A stretch of DNA of 33,485 nucleotides from the NCBI GenBank assembly GCA_009731375.1, contig BJOX01000272.1:275567-309051 (forward strand), in the 5' to 3' direction. Source of the stretch: Paulinella micropora (Eukaryota; Cercozoa; Imbricatea; Euglyphida). The notes beneath the pieces are model-generated. The model was given only the letters and a program-made list of their open reading frames with translations. It was not told the origin of the DNA and did no database searches. Below, one piece after another: positions 33,425-33,485 of the stretch. Each line of letters opens with the position of its first letter. The first letter of the stretch is position 1. The translations under genes were made by a program, and so were the position numbers.

Positions 33425-33432
33425 AATATATA

Positions 33433-33485
<53 letters not shown>
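33356..33485. repeat. (TA)n array to window end
   Basis: About 130 bp of TA with two AAATA/TTTA interruptions near 33420-33440. Confidence 0.97.

Overview
This is a gene-poor window from a eukaryotic nuclear genome, probably an animal. It is built almost entirely from very long, mixed microsatellites with short islands of dispersed repeats between them. The evidence is eukaryotic: kilobase-scale tetra-, tri-, penta- and hexanucleotide arrays, a tRNA-derived SINE with Pol III A/B-box-like motifs and a (TTA)n tail, and several short repeat families. No conventional gene, rRNA or functional tRNA could be supported, and the species cannot be named. There are ten N gaps, most of them next to GA, TA, poly-G/poly-C or SINE sequence, so array lengths and local order may be partly assembly-dependent. 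Nearly every long open frame is just a translated microsatellite (IYLS, MYVC, HTYI, SLSL and similar).

Layout. 1-870: family Z, a TCTA array and family Y; the same Z-array-Y order recurs inverted at 12766-13389, with a third Y copy at 18190-18615. 900-4340: hexanucleotide, GATA and TATG arrays. 4346-4524: a compact MITE-like element with perfect 17-bp terminal inverted repeats. 4540-7480: GA, TTGATA, GATA and ACAT arrays with recurring spacers. 7785-9450: a TA-rich minisatellite of about 13 units in two subfamilies. 9450-11350: mixed polypurine, GATA, CA/TA and CAT arrays. 11400-14030: a GATA/GACA array with about 167-bp higher-order periodicity, then a palindrome-rich island (13390-13722). 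14755-15040: the only segment with protein-like composition, a 39-residue tandem repeat on the minus strand. 16447-18180: G-rich family W and a phase-locked pentamer array. 18720-22560: GATA/GGTA, AGAGTA, GATC, ATCC, TTG and TTA arrays.

22558-26230 holds repeat family X (two near-identical copies, one fragment and one rearranged copy) and two SINE copies among TTA and TAG arrays. 27929-28034 is a heptanucleotide array. 28303-28887 is an inverted repeat around a gap. 29093-29735 is the longest non-microsatellite stretch and carries three consecutive dyad-symmetric structures flanked by direct repeats. 31326-32036 has five variably truncated copies of one spacer among GATA arrays. The window ends in TA arrays.

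No genes can be seen working together. The recurring theme is how microsatellites and short dispersed elements interact: arrays start or stop at GATA/TATC-like tetramers inside the elements, one pure GATA array sits between a 4-bp duplication with an uninterrupted counterpart nearby, and X copies are bracketed by (TTA)n.
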